This document shows positions 30,991 through 40,016 of a stretch of DNA of 64,000 bases, one piece after another. Source of the DNA: Trichomonas vaginalis G3 (taxonomy: Eukaryota; Parabasalia; Trichomonadida; Trichomonadidae); assembly GCF_026262505.1 (NCBI RefSeq), contig NC_067204.1:16470165-16534164 (forward strand), written 5' to 3'. Within the stretch, counting starts at the first letter, position 1; each line of letters begins with the position of its first letter. The notes below the pieces were generated by a model. It was not told where the DNA came from, ran no database searches, and saw only the letters and a list, made by a program, of their open reading frames with translations. The translations under genes and the position numbers were made by a program.

Positions 30991-31446
30991 CTTATTTCCA
31001 AAGAAGGGTAACGGCTGTTTTGTAAAATTCATTTATATATAATAAAAATGTTTTTTCCTGAAAAGTGACAGAAAAGTGACAAAACATGAAAACATATATA
31101 ATTTGTGAAAAGCGAAACATTATATAATGTTTTTTCCTGAAAAGTGACAGAAAAGTGACAAAACATGAAAACATATATAATTTGTGAAAAGCGAAACATT
31201 ATATAATGTTTTTTCCTGAAAAGTGACAGAAAAGTGACAAAACATGAAAACATATATAATTTGTGAAAAGCGAAACATTATATAATGTTTTCGACCCAGA
31301 AGAAGGCTTCTCAAAGTATACTTCCTTGGAACGCCTGTAACTTTTCCTGTAGCGACGATAGACCCTTACTTGTCCGGACAAAGTTATACTAAACATCTTC
31401 AGGGCTAGAGGGCGCAACGCGCCTGGAGGCCCCACTTACCTGACCT

Positions 31447-32301
31447 TATTAAATAATAGTTGTTTATAAATTATATTATATTATCATTTAATATTATTTT
31501 GATAATGAAGATTTTATTTTGCAATAATATAAACGAAATTTTTTACCTTATGAACTTTTGATGGAAATATGCAAATTTAAAATAATAAAGAAAGCCGCGA
31601 GCGAAGCGATCGGCTTAGTTCGAAGATTTTGATTCAAATCTTTGCTGATCTGTAATTCGCGGAAGCCGCGAGCGAATCGAGCGGCTTAGGTCTAAGATTT
31701 TGATTCAAATCTTTGCTTATATTCCTTAAATTCTTTATGAAACTCGCAACAGTTCCATAAAAAATTTTAAATTCTAAACTGTCGAAATTACCGATCGGTA
31801 ATCACACCCTTCACAGGCGTGTCACTTTTTACAAGTGTGTCGCTTTTAGCTAAAATTACCCCTACTCCAATTGAGAATATCCCATAATTCTTTTATTTCA
31901 GAACGCATTTACGCATAGAAAGATAGCCGATTATCAAATCTAATAACTCTAGACAATTCTGCTGTATCTATCCAGAAATTATATGTTTTTATCGATATTG
32001 CAGAAGATTGAAGGATTATTTATTGGAGGTGCGTTTTTAAGTCAGGAATTCAAATATCTTATTGATATATATTCATTATTTTTGTTTACACGTTCTGAGG
32101 TAATCGATTATTCATAACTTGATTATAGCCATCATAAATTAAATAACTATAATACACATCGATTTTTCTATTCGCGAATGTGTAAATAAATGCAAATTAC
32201 AACGTTCAACTTTGAGATTTTGTGGTAAAGTATTAAATTACTTTGAAATATATATTATTTTCCTATCAAACCTTTAATAAATTTCGGAGCCAATTTTCAG
32301 A
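31447..32301. other. Host intergenic region upstream of the HEAT-repeat gene
   Basis: AT-rich, non-coding. It contains two copies of a 59-base hairpin unit (31,591-31,720) and a 16-base perfect palindrome ATTACCGATCGGTAAT at 31,787-31,802. No TCA(C/T)(A/T) initiator was found in the last 30 bases before the gene start, so the promoter is not pinned down. Confidence 0.7.
31591..31720. repeat. Two direct copies of a GC-rich hairpin unit
   Basis: Copy 1 starts at 31,591 and copy 2 at 31,662. Both read AAGCCGCGAGCGAA at the left, have a complementary CGGCTT after about 13 bases, and continue GATTTTGATTCAAATCTTTGC. Copy 1 pairs AAGCCG with CGGCTT; copy 2 pairs AAGCCGC with GCGGCTT. Loop bases differ while stems are kept. 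Purpose unknown. Confidence 0.8.
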
Positions 32302-34608
32302 ATGGATTTTGCTGAAATTTTATCAAATGCTTCATCTGGAAATTCGGAAATCTCTTCTCAATCATTTCAACTCCTCAAGAAATTCGCAGAAGAAAACACA
32401 GACGAGTATACATTGCAATTATTTTCAATATTTCAGAATCATAACGAAGATTATCACCTTTGCTGCAATGGTTTATCACTAATATGTTATAACAGCATAA
32501 GTTTTGATATGTTCGTACAGAATTATCAATTAATTTTACAATTTCTTCGTTCTTCAGATGTAACTTTAAATAATCTTGCCATTCCACCATTATCTGCTCT
32601 ATTACGAATGATTTTATACAATGGAAACCCTAATTCCAGTGAAATTATTAACACTTTCATTGAAGGTCTGCAAGATCCAGATGAAAATTACGCTTGTAAT
32701 TGCGTGGCAGTTATTTGTCAATCGTATAACGGTTTTCAACAATATGCTGAAATGCTTTTCACTCCATTATTCGAATCTCTAAGTCAACAGCGTCCGATTT
32801 TACAAAAGAAAATTCTTGAAAATCTTTCTCAAATTGATGCGGAAGATCTCAACATAATCAAACAATTTCCTAATTATATACAAGGAATTACATCATTCTT
32901 TAACGATGATAGCTTAATAGGGCCATCATTTGTTTTCCTGAGCTCAGTTTTTTCGAAGAAATCTTCATTTTTAACTCAAGAAATATCTCAAAAAATTTTG
33001 GAAATCGATATCCAAAAAATACAAAATTCTGATGATGTTTTAAAGCTTGAGTTCATAGAATTATGGTCCAGTATTGCTATGGCCGAGAAAAATGCAGGTG
33101 AAGGAGAAATGATTCCTCAAATGTCTTCGATTTTTTGTAATGAAATTGTCACTTTTTTACTCTTAAATTTTTCAAATCGTCGTGACGTTGAGGAAGGGGA
33201 AATTAACACATTTGATATTGCCGATGCATCAAAGAAATGTTTAATAATGATTTGTGAGAATTGTGTTCAACAATCAATACCTTTGCTTTTGAGTTTTATT
33301 TCAGAAAATATAAATGAAAATGCTGACTCAACAATGAATGTTTTGCATGTTTTCTTGAAGTTGAAAGACGACGAAAGAGTAGAAGAAATATTTGATAACA
33401 TTATTGAATGGATACTATCATCCTTCCAGCATCAAAACAAGTTTGCAAGACTTGCTGGATTGAAATGTTTAACAACTTTATCTTTGAAGTTCACTTTTGT
33501 CACTTTTGAAATGATTTCATCTTTAGTTGAAAATGTCATTAATTTATGGCAGGATGATGACGAAAATGTAGCCCAAGAAGCGTATAAATGCTGCTCTTAT
33601 ATATACTCAAAAGCTCCTTGGTTCGTAATTGTTGATCAATCTCAATCTTTCATTGATCTTTTACAATATATTTCTGTTTCGAGATTGAATTTTTATTTCC
33701 AATTTTTGTCTTCTTTCTTTTCGCAATGCGATGACATGGATGATATGAATAGGATATTGGAGATATTAGTTACATTATGTAGTGAAGCATTGTCTCAAAA
33801 TGAATGGCCAAACCAGGTTTTCGACGCCATTTTTGGTTGTTTGTACAAATTATGTTCTTCAAAAAGTAACAAAAGATTTAGTGAAGAATTAATTTCATCA
33901 ATTTTCGATATATCACTAGTTGCTTATAGTGAGAAGAGTGTTGATGATGCTCTGCTACTCCCAAGCTTCCTTGCTTCAGCTGAACCTGTTTTATTTGCCG
34001 AAAACAACAGACACATCAGATTAATTCATTTTATTTTTGAGACATTTGATAAAAATGTCTCTACATATGCATTATCTGCATTATCTAATATGATATTGAC
34101 TTATGATGACTTAATTGCAGATTGCAATGAAGAATTACAAAAAATAATTTCAATTGTATTCGATTCTATAAGTTATTTGAACTTCGAACAAAAAATCGAG
34201 TATTTGAAATACTCAATACCTATTATGACCATATTGGTAGATAATAATCTGCCAATTTCTCAACAAATTTCAGAATTCGTTTTTAGTTCTTTAGATGAAG
34301 CGGCTACACAGTATTGTTTATGCGATGTAGATGAAGAAACAATATTTGCAGCAAATATTCAGTATCTAACTAAGTTTGCAGTTCATACTTTCCAAATTAA
34401 TAATTATTGCAATGAGTTATTTTCTTCAATGGCATTATCTGTAACAAAATTGTATTCTAGAAATCATTGCTGTCCAAATGAGCTTATTAGCGAGATGAAG
34501 TTCATGGCAGAACTCATAATGAAGACTCTTGATTTATCAGAAATTGATGATGAACATGCTAACTTCCTTGAAATAACAAGTGAATTTACTGATACTCATG
34601 ATATATAA
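32302..34608 (+). CDS. HEAT/armadillo-repeat protein, karyopherin (importin-beta)-like
   Basis: A host gene, 768 codons, uninterrupted, no intron. The protein is almost entirely alpha-helical and acidic, with repeated pairs of about 15-residue amphipathic helices separated by short loops (for example SSQSFQLLKKFAEENTDEYT near residue 19, DPDENYACNCVAVICQSYNG near residue 128, DDENVAQEAYKCCSYIYSKA near residue 418). The N-terminus (FAEILSNASSGN) recalls the start of importin-beta family proteins, which carry cargo between cytoplasm and nucleus. Its length is a little under the usual 850-1,100. The fold is fairly sure, the transport role less so; another HEAT scaffold protein is possible. The stop TAA is followed by A, giving TAAA, the trichomonad poly(A) signal word. 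It is the only ordinary host gene in the window. Confidence 0.75.
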   Translation: MDFAEILSNASSGNSEISSQSFQLLKKFAEENTDEYTLQLFSIFQNHNEDYHLCCNGLSLICYNSISFDMFVQNYQLILQFLRSSDVTLNNLAIPPLSALLRMILYNGNPNSSEIINTFIEGLQDPDENYACNCVAVICQSYNGFQQYAEMLFTPLFESLSQQRPILQKKILENLSQIDAEDLNIIKQFPNYIQGITSFFNDDSLIGPSFVFLSSVFSKKSSFLTQEISQKILEIDIQKIQNSDDVLKLEFIELWSSIAMAEKNAGEGEMIPQMSSIFCNEIVTFLLLNFSNRRDVEEGEINTFDIADASKKCLIMICENCVQQSIPLLLSFISENINENADSTMNVLHVFLKLKDDERVEEIFDNIIEWILSSFQHQNKFARLAGLKCLTTLSLKFTFVTFEMISSLVENVINLWQDDDENVAQEAYKCCSYIYSKAPWFVIVDQSQSFIDLLQYISVSRLNFYFQFLSSFFSQCDDMDDMNRILEILVTLCSEALSQNEWPNQVFDAIFGCLYKLCSSKSNKRFSEELISSIFDISLVAYSEKSVDDALLLPSFLASAEPVLFAENNRHIRLIHFIFETFDKNVSTYALSALSNMILTYDDLIADCNEELQKIISIVFDSISYLNFEQKIEYLKYSIPIMTILVDNNLPISQQISEFVFSSLDEAATQYCLCDVDEETIFAANIQYLTKFAVHTFQINNYCNELFSSMALSVTKLYSRNHCCPNELISEMKFMAELIMKTLDLSEIDDEHANFLEITSEFTDTHDI

Positions 34609-34639
34609 AATGTTTGTTTTTTCTTTCTTTCATTTTTAA

Positions 34640-35412
34640 GGGTGCCGGAAAGTGAGGTGACGCGATTTCGAGTATTGCTCATAACTTCATTTGTAGTAAA
34701 GATATTAATGATATTGAAACATATATTAATAGGGTATATACTAAGGTTTTTATTTCTATGATATGGATGTCTTGGATACTTCCTGCATGAAGAAAAAGGC
34801 TTCGCAATTTTCGAACTTGCGGACCTATCTAGTCCCTGGTTTTTCCATGGCAAGGGCTGACACTCCAGAAATGATATCTAGGTACATGATACTAGATATT
34901 TTACAGAAAACATTTGGCACTTGTTAAAAAGTGTCGAGTGCAATTAGGTAACTTCAAAACTAAGACCGATTACACTACCATCTCACTGGATTCTGCTAAT
35001 TACTATTGGAGAACAAATCTGATTGTAGCGATTTCCAGCCGAAACGCCCTCATTCAAAATTTAATTAGATTTGTATCTAGTCCCCCAGTATTGTGTTCAA
35101 GCCAGTGAAACACATTAAATACAAAATTTCAATAGTTATACTAAAAGTTTTACAGAACAAATTTTATTTTCCATTTTCATATCTTGAGATAAATGCACTT
35201 TTTCCCTTTCAGATTTTAAAAATTTTCAATGATTTTGTATGTTTTTGATAACCTTATATTCATAATCATCAATTTTACTTAGTTTAAATATGATATTATG
35301 ATACATCATCACTTAAGGTTTATATACATATAAGTAAATCAAAATAAAAATGATTTTATGGGCTTGAAAAGTGATGTTTTTATATTAGCTTTCACTTCAC
35401 TTTCCGGCACCC
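34640..35412. mobile_element. 773-bp TTAA-flanked MITE
   Basis: Both ends carry a 21-bp terminal inverted repeat beginning GGGTGCCGGAAAGTGA, with one mismatch (GGTGA against AGTGA at the inner edge). It is flanked by TTAA on both sides (34,636-34,639 and 35,413-35,416). TTAA target sites with GGG termini occur in Kolobok and piggyBac DNA transposons. There is no transposase, so it is non-autonomous. It lies 28 bases past the stop of the HEAT gene, so that gene's 3' end is very short. The nearly exact termini suggest it is fairly young. Confidence 0.85.
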
Positions 35413-35551
35413 TTAAGGAAATTGAATTATAAAAATTATTCCGGTTTGAGTGAGATTCCTCACAAATTTATCGGCTGATCAAAAAAATTGTTGAATAGCA
35501 ATAGTTGTCATTATTATGAATACTCTTCAAAATGGAAATGAGATTCCTTAA

Positions 35552-37970
35552 GGGTATAGTCCACTAAAAATTTTTAAGTTTTGACAATGAAAATAAGCTC
35601 TGTGACCATGTAAATATATATCTATGCAAAACGAGAGGTTATGCCATAATTTTTTTTAGTTATCAAATTTTCCTTTTTTTGAGAGAAGTCTCTCAATAAT
35701 TTGAGAAGAATCTTTGATATAAAGAGATACACATTTGTAGAACGAAGTAAGTGTTTTCCAAACATTTTATATGTTCATCCTGTATAACAATATAAAGCTG
35801 CATAGTGCCATCTTGTGCGTTTGCTATTTTATGTACTTTTCATTGAGATAATCCCTCTTCTCGGGTGATTTTAACAGTCAACTCAATTTTAAAATAAAGA
35901 TTTCATCAAAATGATTTCGAAATTCGGATATTGATTATATAAATAGCACTGTTAACATATTTTGGATGAGTAAAAAATACCTTGTTTTGTATGCATTTAG
36001 TACACCTTTATTTTTGATTAAAACTATAAAATTTTTATTCCTTATATAATAAATAGTATATGTTACATAAACATGAAATTCAATAGCATTCAATTTTGGA
36101 TTTTTTAGATTTGGTAAATTTTAGAAGAAATAAAATCAGCAATCAAAATAAAGAAACTTTTTTTGTATCTTCTATGATTACCTTTTGGTACTAAATTTTG
36201 CATTAATAAGTAAATTATCTGTATTATTCTGTGAGCACAAGCCCTCAGTTATGCTGGTAGTGAATGATGAATCGTCATTTTGCGAAGAGAACGCGATTAT
36301 TAAGGTAATTTTGAGAATTGTCTTGAATTATTTAAAATTAAAGTTAATTGAATAGGTAGGATAACTAGCCTTTGCTAAATTTGTATAATTTGACCTTATT
36401 CTAGTTGGATCTGAGAATATTTTGCTGAAATAATAAATTATATCGCCGATTTATGAAAATTTCTCTGATGGGACCGACTCGCTGAAACGTATTAGTGTTA
36501 ATGGTAACTTGTCTGAATTTTCAAATTTTTTTCGAAATCCAAAAAATCACAAACAAAAGCATCAAAATTAGATTTGCATTTAAGGTTTTCATTTTTTTTG
36601 GAAAATAAAAATATTTTTCCCCAATAAAGTTTATTTTTACTTTTGAGAGGAATAGAAACGTTATTTTGGAATTTTGAAACGACAGAAATGTTCCATTTTT
36701 AATGTAGATTCTAAAATGGGGTCAAATTTTTGATTGAACCGTTATCCATTGAAAAACCTCGATTTTAAAATGTTATTCCAAAATATTCATCTAATGATAT
36801 AGTATATATTTATTAATTATTACTTTTTATTCAATTTTCACTTTTGGCGGGATTTCATTTTTTTGTTGTTGTATGGGCCATATTGTTCACCCAAAACGGA
36901 AAACAAAGGCAATGCATAACATTTTACTCCACGAACGTCGTCGACTCTCAGCGCGACAGATGCTTGGTGCTTGCATAATGACCGGAATGCCATATACAAA
37001 AGGTGCTCGCTTTCTTTCTCTTTGTGGAACTAAGCCCCCTGTGAAGAGTGGTGTCATGAGACAACAGAGATTTTGTGACGATAAGATTAGAAGACTTAAA
37101 AGTATTTCCCTAATGCTGTCGAGAAAGTCCTTCAGTGGTTACTTATCCATTGATGCAAGATGGACGCACAGGCGAAACTCGCCAAGTTGTACAGTATCTG
37201 CGCTCGATGCTGTCACAAAAAGAGTTCTTGCATGCGTGAACATCAACCATATTGGTGGAAACAGACAGCATGCTCAGTATTCCGGAGCTTCCAACAATAT
37301 GGAAAGTGCTGGAACTCGAATCATCTTGAAGCAATTAAAGAAATACAATATCTTGAAAGATGTTAAAGAGATTATTAAAGACCGAGATAACAAAAGTGTC
37401 TCTGTCTTTAAAGAATTTGGCGTCTCTCATCTTGAAAAATTCGATCCAGGTCATGTATCAAAAAATATCTCAAAAGATTTTACAAAGTTCTCAGCTTCTC
37501 ATAAGACAGTTGAAGTTTTCAACGACAAGACTCAGAAGATTGAAAAAATAGAGAGACCTTTCTGGGGTCTGAATGCAAGCCTAAGTATGTGGCTTTGGTC
37601 ATGTTTTGCCGAAGAAAATATTGACAAACGTACGAAAATGTGGGAGAATTGTGTCTACCATTACGTAGGCAATCATTCTTTTTGCGAACCGCACAATTAC
37701 AAATGCTTTGAATGGCAAAAAGGTGTCAATTCGATCCAACTTCAATTCATGCTCTATGACTGGGTTCACAAATGGACACCCATAGTTTCCAAAGTTTCTT
37801 CCATTGGATCTACCTGCATGAATGAAGCGTTTAACTCCAAAATTGCATGCTATTTGGACAAATCAAGAGCCTGGAAGAACATTAACATTAGAGTTAACGT
37901 TGCAATCTTAGAATGGAATGATCCAGAGCATTTTCTCGGAGATATACAAAAAGCATTACATCTTTCCCAG
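35552..37970 (+). mobile_element. Kolobok/Mutsu-type DNA transposon, interrupted by the right Maverick
   Basis: A TTAA at 35,548-35,551 is followed by GGGTATAGTCCACTAAAAA, a plausible terminus: GGG after TTAA, as in the MITE next to it, but a different sequence. A 1.3-kb AT-rich leader with no gene leads to the transposase. The element stops at 37,970, where Maverick sequence begins, so the other end is presumably beyond the right edge of the window. The Maverick must therefore be younger than this transposon. Confidence 0.65.
36855..36859 (+). promoter_or_regulatory. TCATT initiator-like element of the transposase gene
   Basis: TCATT fits the trichomonad initiator TCA(C/T)(A/T). Its A at 36,857 lies 16 bases before the ATG at 36,873, inside the usual short distance between initiator and start codon in T. 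vaginalis. It supports both the start codon and the organism guess. Confidence 0.5.
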
Positions 37971-38024
37971 TTAGTATGGGTTAGTTGGGTACTGAGGCAC
38001 TGCGCGCCTCCATACACCACTTAG
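36873..38024 (+). CDS. Kolobok/Mutsu-type DDE transposase, C-terminus replaced
   Basis: The protein shows the layout of Mutsu/Kolobok-like transposases: a basic N-terminal part (residues 1-85), then the catalytic core starting LSIDARWTHRRNSPSCTVSA with the likely first acidic residue D94. The second is probably D172 in IIKDRDNKS, followed by LEKFDPGHVSKNISK. The third is probably E318 in CMNEAFNSK. SASNNME-type residues near 139-144 (GASNNMES) are also typical of this group. Residues 1-366 belong to the transposon. The last 17, from LVWVSW on, are read from the Maverick end that begins at 37,971, so the native C-terminus is lost here. The reading frame up to there is open, which suggests a recent interruption. 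The host would have used it for cut-and-paste at TTAA. Confidence 0.75.
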   Translation: MGHIVHPKRKTKAMHNILLHERRRLSARQMLGACIMTGMPYTKGARFLSLCGTKPPVKSGVMRQQRFCDDKIRRLKSISLMLSRKSFSGYLSIDARWTHRRNSPSCTVSALDAVTKRVLACVNINHIGGNRQHAQYSGASNNMESAGTRIILKQLKKYNILKDVKEIIKDRDNKSVSVFKEFGVSHLEKFDPGHVSKNISKDFTKFSASHKTVEVFNDKTQKIEKIERPFWGLNASLSMWLWSCFAEENIDKRTKMWENCVYHYVGNHSFCEPHNYKCFEWQKGVNSIQLQFMLYDWVHKWTPIVSKVSSIGSTCMNEAFNSKIACYLDKSRAWKNINIRVNVAILEWNDPEHFLGDIQKALHLSQLVWVSWVLRHCAPPYTT

Positions 38025-38220
38025 CGGTTTTGACACTTTACGAAACCGTTAACGTATATTTTACAACACAAACGACAACACTAACTTAACCTTAAATATT
38101 TACAAAGCCGCCAACCACTTCACCCCACTAACGAACTCACTAATGTAAAAATAAACGAGCTCACTAATGTAAAAATAAACGTTCTCACTATCGTTCTCAC
38201 TAACGACTTCACTAATGTTC
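38025..38220. repeat. Maverick subterminal region with CACTAATGTAAAAATAAACG repeats
   Basis: After a run of CTTTACGAAACCGTTAACG and AACACAAACGACAAC words, short direct repeats of TCACTAATG(T) with AAAAATAAACG(A/T) fill 38,120-38,222. They end at the stop of the 94-aa gene. No gene of its own. Confidence 0.6.
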
Positions 38221-38505
38221 TCATAAATTTTCCTCAATATCTTCATCATCAGTGTTAACCCTATTGTAGTCATACTTGAAGCCATAAACTTTCTCTAACT
38301 TCTTAACGTACAATTTACATAACTTACCTTCGTCATCGTATGGTTTAATGATATAACTATTTCTATCTTTATACACAGTCAATGAAAAGTCAACTGGTCT
38401 CGGATGTATTTGAAAGAACATGTTATGCTCAGGAAGGAAGAATAAATGTTTAAATGTATGTTTGTTATACTGTGGAATTCGAATGAGTTGCTTTTGTTCT
38501 GTCAT
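38221..38505 (-). CDS. 94-aa Maverick protein, distant stand-alone version of the HNH C-terminal domain
   Basis: A complete small frame, MTEQKQLIRIPQYNKHTFKH at the start. The body (HTFKHLFFLPEHNMFFQIHP ... LYVKKLEKVYGFKY) lines up by pattern with the C-terminal domain of the HNH protein (HTFEFYYY ... NKFKKLYG): same H-T-F start, an aromatic-rich middle, D(.)GK, and K(F/L).K.YG end. There is no nuclease motif, so it may be a regulator or DNA-binding remnant of that family. An A/T-rich leader (38,518-38,545) lies upstream. The homology is weak and by eye. Confidence 0.5.
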   Translation of the reverse strand: MTEQKQLIRIPQYNKHTFKHLFFLPEHNMFFQIHPRPVDFSLTVYKDRNSYIIKPYDDEGKLCKLYVKKLEKVYGFKYDYNRVNTDDEDIEENL

Positions 38506-38671
38506 TTACATCCAAATAAAAATTTTCAGTAAAAATAAAAAATAAACTTAAAAATTAATGATATCACCACCCTCACACGTATGAAAACATAGCACAAAAA
38601 TAATGTTTATGTTAGAATGTTAGATCTAACACGTTTTCTAACCTCATTTCTAACCTGTTGAATTCATTGCT
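38506..38671. promoter_or_regulatory. Leader of the 94-aa gene and one AGATCT module
   Basis: The minus strand just before the 94-aa start is A/T-rich with TTTTTATTTTTACTG. Farther right is one palindromic module, ATGTTAGAATGTTAGATC then TAACACG, the same type as the modules in the large arrays. So a single module occurs outside an array, next to genes. Confidence 0.5.
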
Positions 38672-38950
38672 TTATAACTCTCTTCTTTTCTCCAACTCTT
38701 CTAACTTCTTCTTAAGTTCAGCAATGTTGTCCTCATGAAGTTTAATCTTTCTCAAAATTCCTTCTTTATCTAATGGTTGCTTTATCTTTCTAAACTGAAC
38801 TCTACCATCCTTCATAGTATGAATGTAAAAACCTTCTGGAATAGTTCCTGATTTAATGTATTCTACCAAAAACTTTTGTTTCATTGCTTCAGTGACTTTA
38901 GTCGTCATTTCAATCAAAGGTGAAGCTAGCACAGCGATAATGGATTTCAT
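38672..38950 (-). CDS. Small Maverick protein with C-terminal coiled coil
   Basis: The frame of 92 codons has two candidate starts, 38,950 (MKSIIAVLAS) and 38,908 (MTTKVTEAMKQK); the second fits the related 194-aa protein better, and I cannot decide. Residues after it (YIKSGTIPEGFYIHTMKDGR) resemble the compact region of the 194-aa protein at 16,015-16,599. The end is a clear coiled coil (KLHEDNIAELKKKLEELEKR). No catalytic motif. Unknown function; likely the shorter member of a Maverick family. Confidence 0.5.
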   Translation of the reverse strand: MKSIIAVLASPLIEMTTKVTEAMKQKFLVEYIKSGTIPEGFYIHTMKDGRVQFRKIKQPLDKEGILRKIKLHEDNIAELKKKLEELEKRREL

Positions 38951-39140
38951 GACTTTTTAGTATTTCATGCAATCTTAACAGATAGCCTTACAAGTACTTC
39001 CAGTGTCCCTAGCTGTCCCTCCTTTTTATATAACTCCATGACATTTATAATCTCGCGAAACTTAACAGGTAGCATAACAGATTAAAATCAGATGAGGTTT
39101 TGAACCAAAATTTCTAAGCAACGTTGTCAAGGATTTTGAG
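38951..39140. other. Intergenic, no feature seen
   Basis: About 190 bases of AT-rich DNA between the coiled-coil gene and the repeat-tailed protein. TCCCTAGCTGTCCCTCC words near 39,005 recall the CCTCGGTCCC words of the left Maverick, but I see no gene or clear signal. Confidence 0.4.
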
Positions 39141-40016
39141 GAACTAGGGACAGAGACCATGGCAAAGTCCAAGATTTAATTTATCTTCATCTGTTTCATC
39201 AGCTATCTCATTCTTTGTTGCAATGGCTTCTTCACGAACGACATTGTGAACTATTTCAACACTGTTCTCATGTATGACCTCCTCACTGTTCTCATGAACT
39301 ATTTCAACACTGTTCTCATGTATGACCTCCTCACTGTTCTCATGAACTATTTCATTATTGCATGTATGACCTCCTCACTGTTCTCATGAACTATTTCATT
39401 ATTGCATGTATGACCTCCTCACTGTTCTCATGAACTATTTCATTATTGCATGTATGACCTCCTCACTGTTCTCATGAACTATTTCATCATTGCATTCATG
39501 TATGACCTCCTCACTGTTCTCATGAACTATTTCATCATTGCATTCATGTATGACCTCCTCACTGTTCTCATGAACTATTTCAACACTGTTCTCATGAACG
39601 ACCTCCTTACTGTCTTTCATAAGCGTTTCAAAGTCTCCTTTACTCATTACTTCAATCTCATGCTGTTCACAGTAGTACTTAAACTCACTGTATATGTCTT
39701 TGTTGTATGTTATATTGCTTCCCATGTACTCCATGAATTTTTCAAGCACTTCCTCATAATTCACTGTTTCTTTCTTTCCACGACCTTCTAATATCATACT
39801 TGCTTCGTAAATATAACTTCTTGCAGAACCGTCTCGCTTTCTACTTCTCTTCACAAATTCTCTCATCTTGCCACCAAATACATTTGAACTACATGCAAAG
39901 AATTCATTCTCCTTCGCAAATTCTTTATATCTTCTGTAGCACTCTGTACAATTCCATCCGGATACAAACTTTTCATAGAACTCCTCGTAAAACATTTGGT
40001 AAGGTGTTTTGTTCAT
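39141..40016 (-). pseudogene. Repeat-tailed Maverick protein, possible D5/primase-type winged helix
   Basis: I take the ATG at 40,014-40,016 (MNKTPYQMFYEEFYEKFVSG), not the upstream in-frame ATG at 40,157, because the upstream part overlaps an HNH-domain fragment on the other strand. Residues about 20-70 (CYRRYKEFAKENEF, then SSNVFGGKMREFVKRS) look like the winged helix found at the end of D5-type viral primase-helicases, and a second, weaker copy follows (EFKYYCEQHEIEVMSKGDFE). The tail is a run of 16-residue acidic repeats of the type EEVIHECNDEIVHENS. The body is open from 40,016 to 39,435; the whole region to 39,141 looks like a fossil with about one or two breaks. Confidence 0.45.
39240..39605 (-). 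repeat. Acidic-peptide tandem repeat, units of about 42-48 bp
   Basis: CATGTATGACCTCCTCACTG and TGTTCTCATGAACTATTTCA alternate about eight times, with two joining types (CATTATTGCATG or CATCATTGCATTCATG, and ACACTGTTCTCATG). In the minus-strand protein they give acidic EEVIHE and DEIVHENS motifs. Copy lengths differ, which is typical of slippage or unequal exchange. Confidence 0.85.

Larger units (their letters stand above)
1..31446. mobile_element. Maverick/Polinton-derived region (left end outside window)
   Basis: This stretch holds recognisable Polinton parts: an A32-type packaging ATPase at about 7,925-8,835, a retroviral-type integrase at 17,210-18,166 and virion-protein-like regions at 1,213-3,853 and 14,511-15,373. 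It also has accessory KilA-N, HNH, tail-fibre-like and methyltransferase sequences. It is a fossil: many parts are broken, the first 9 kb most heavily. Two virion-like N-termini (1,213 and 15,373) and two tail-fibre-like genes (1-1,194 and 18,163-18,354) suggest material from at least two Maverick copies. The right edge is taken as 31,446, where a perfect inverted repeat ends and ordinary AT-rich host DNA begins. No DNA polymerase B was seen. Family assignment is firm; the number of copies is inference. Confidence 0.8.
30366..31446. repeat. Perfect fold-back: two 439-bp inverted arms, 203-bp spacer
   Basis: Positions 30,366-30,804 and 31,008-31,446 are inverted copies. Wherever I compared them they are identical, and every open frame in one arm has an exact mirror in the other (coordinate sum 61,812). 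The outer ends read AGGTCAGGTAAGTGGGGCC; near them is the GC-rich hairpin GGCGCGTTGCGCC. An arm of about 440 bp with a GC-rich tip fits a Maverick terminal inverted repeat. The outer right end meets host DNA, while the outer left end meets the methyltransferase fragment. No target-site duplication flanks the pair. Confidence 0.9.

Noticed and set aside
30377-31435. Mirrored 60-78 codon frames in the fold-back arms
   Set aside because: They are read through 79-bp tandem repeats, appear identically on both strands because of the palindrome, and have no recognisable domain.
34596-35108. Open frames of 64-85 codons within the MITE
   Set aside because: No domain or leader, and they overlap the inverted termini; the element is non-autonomous.
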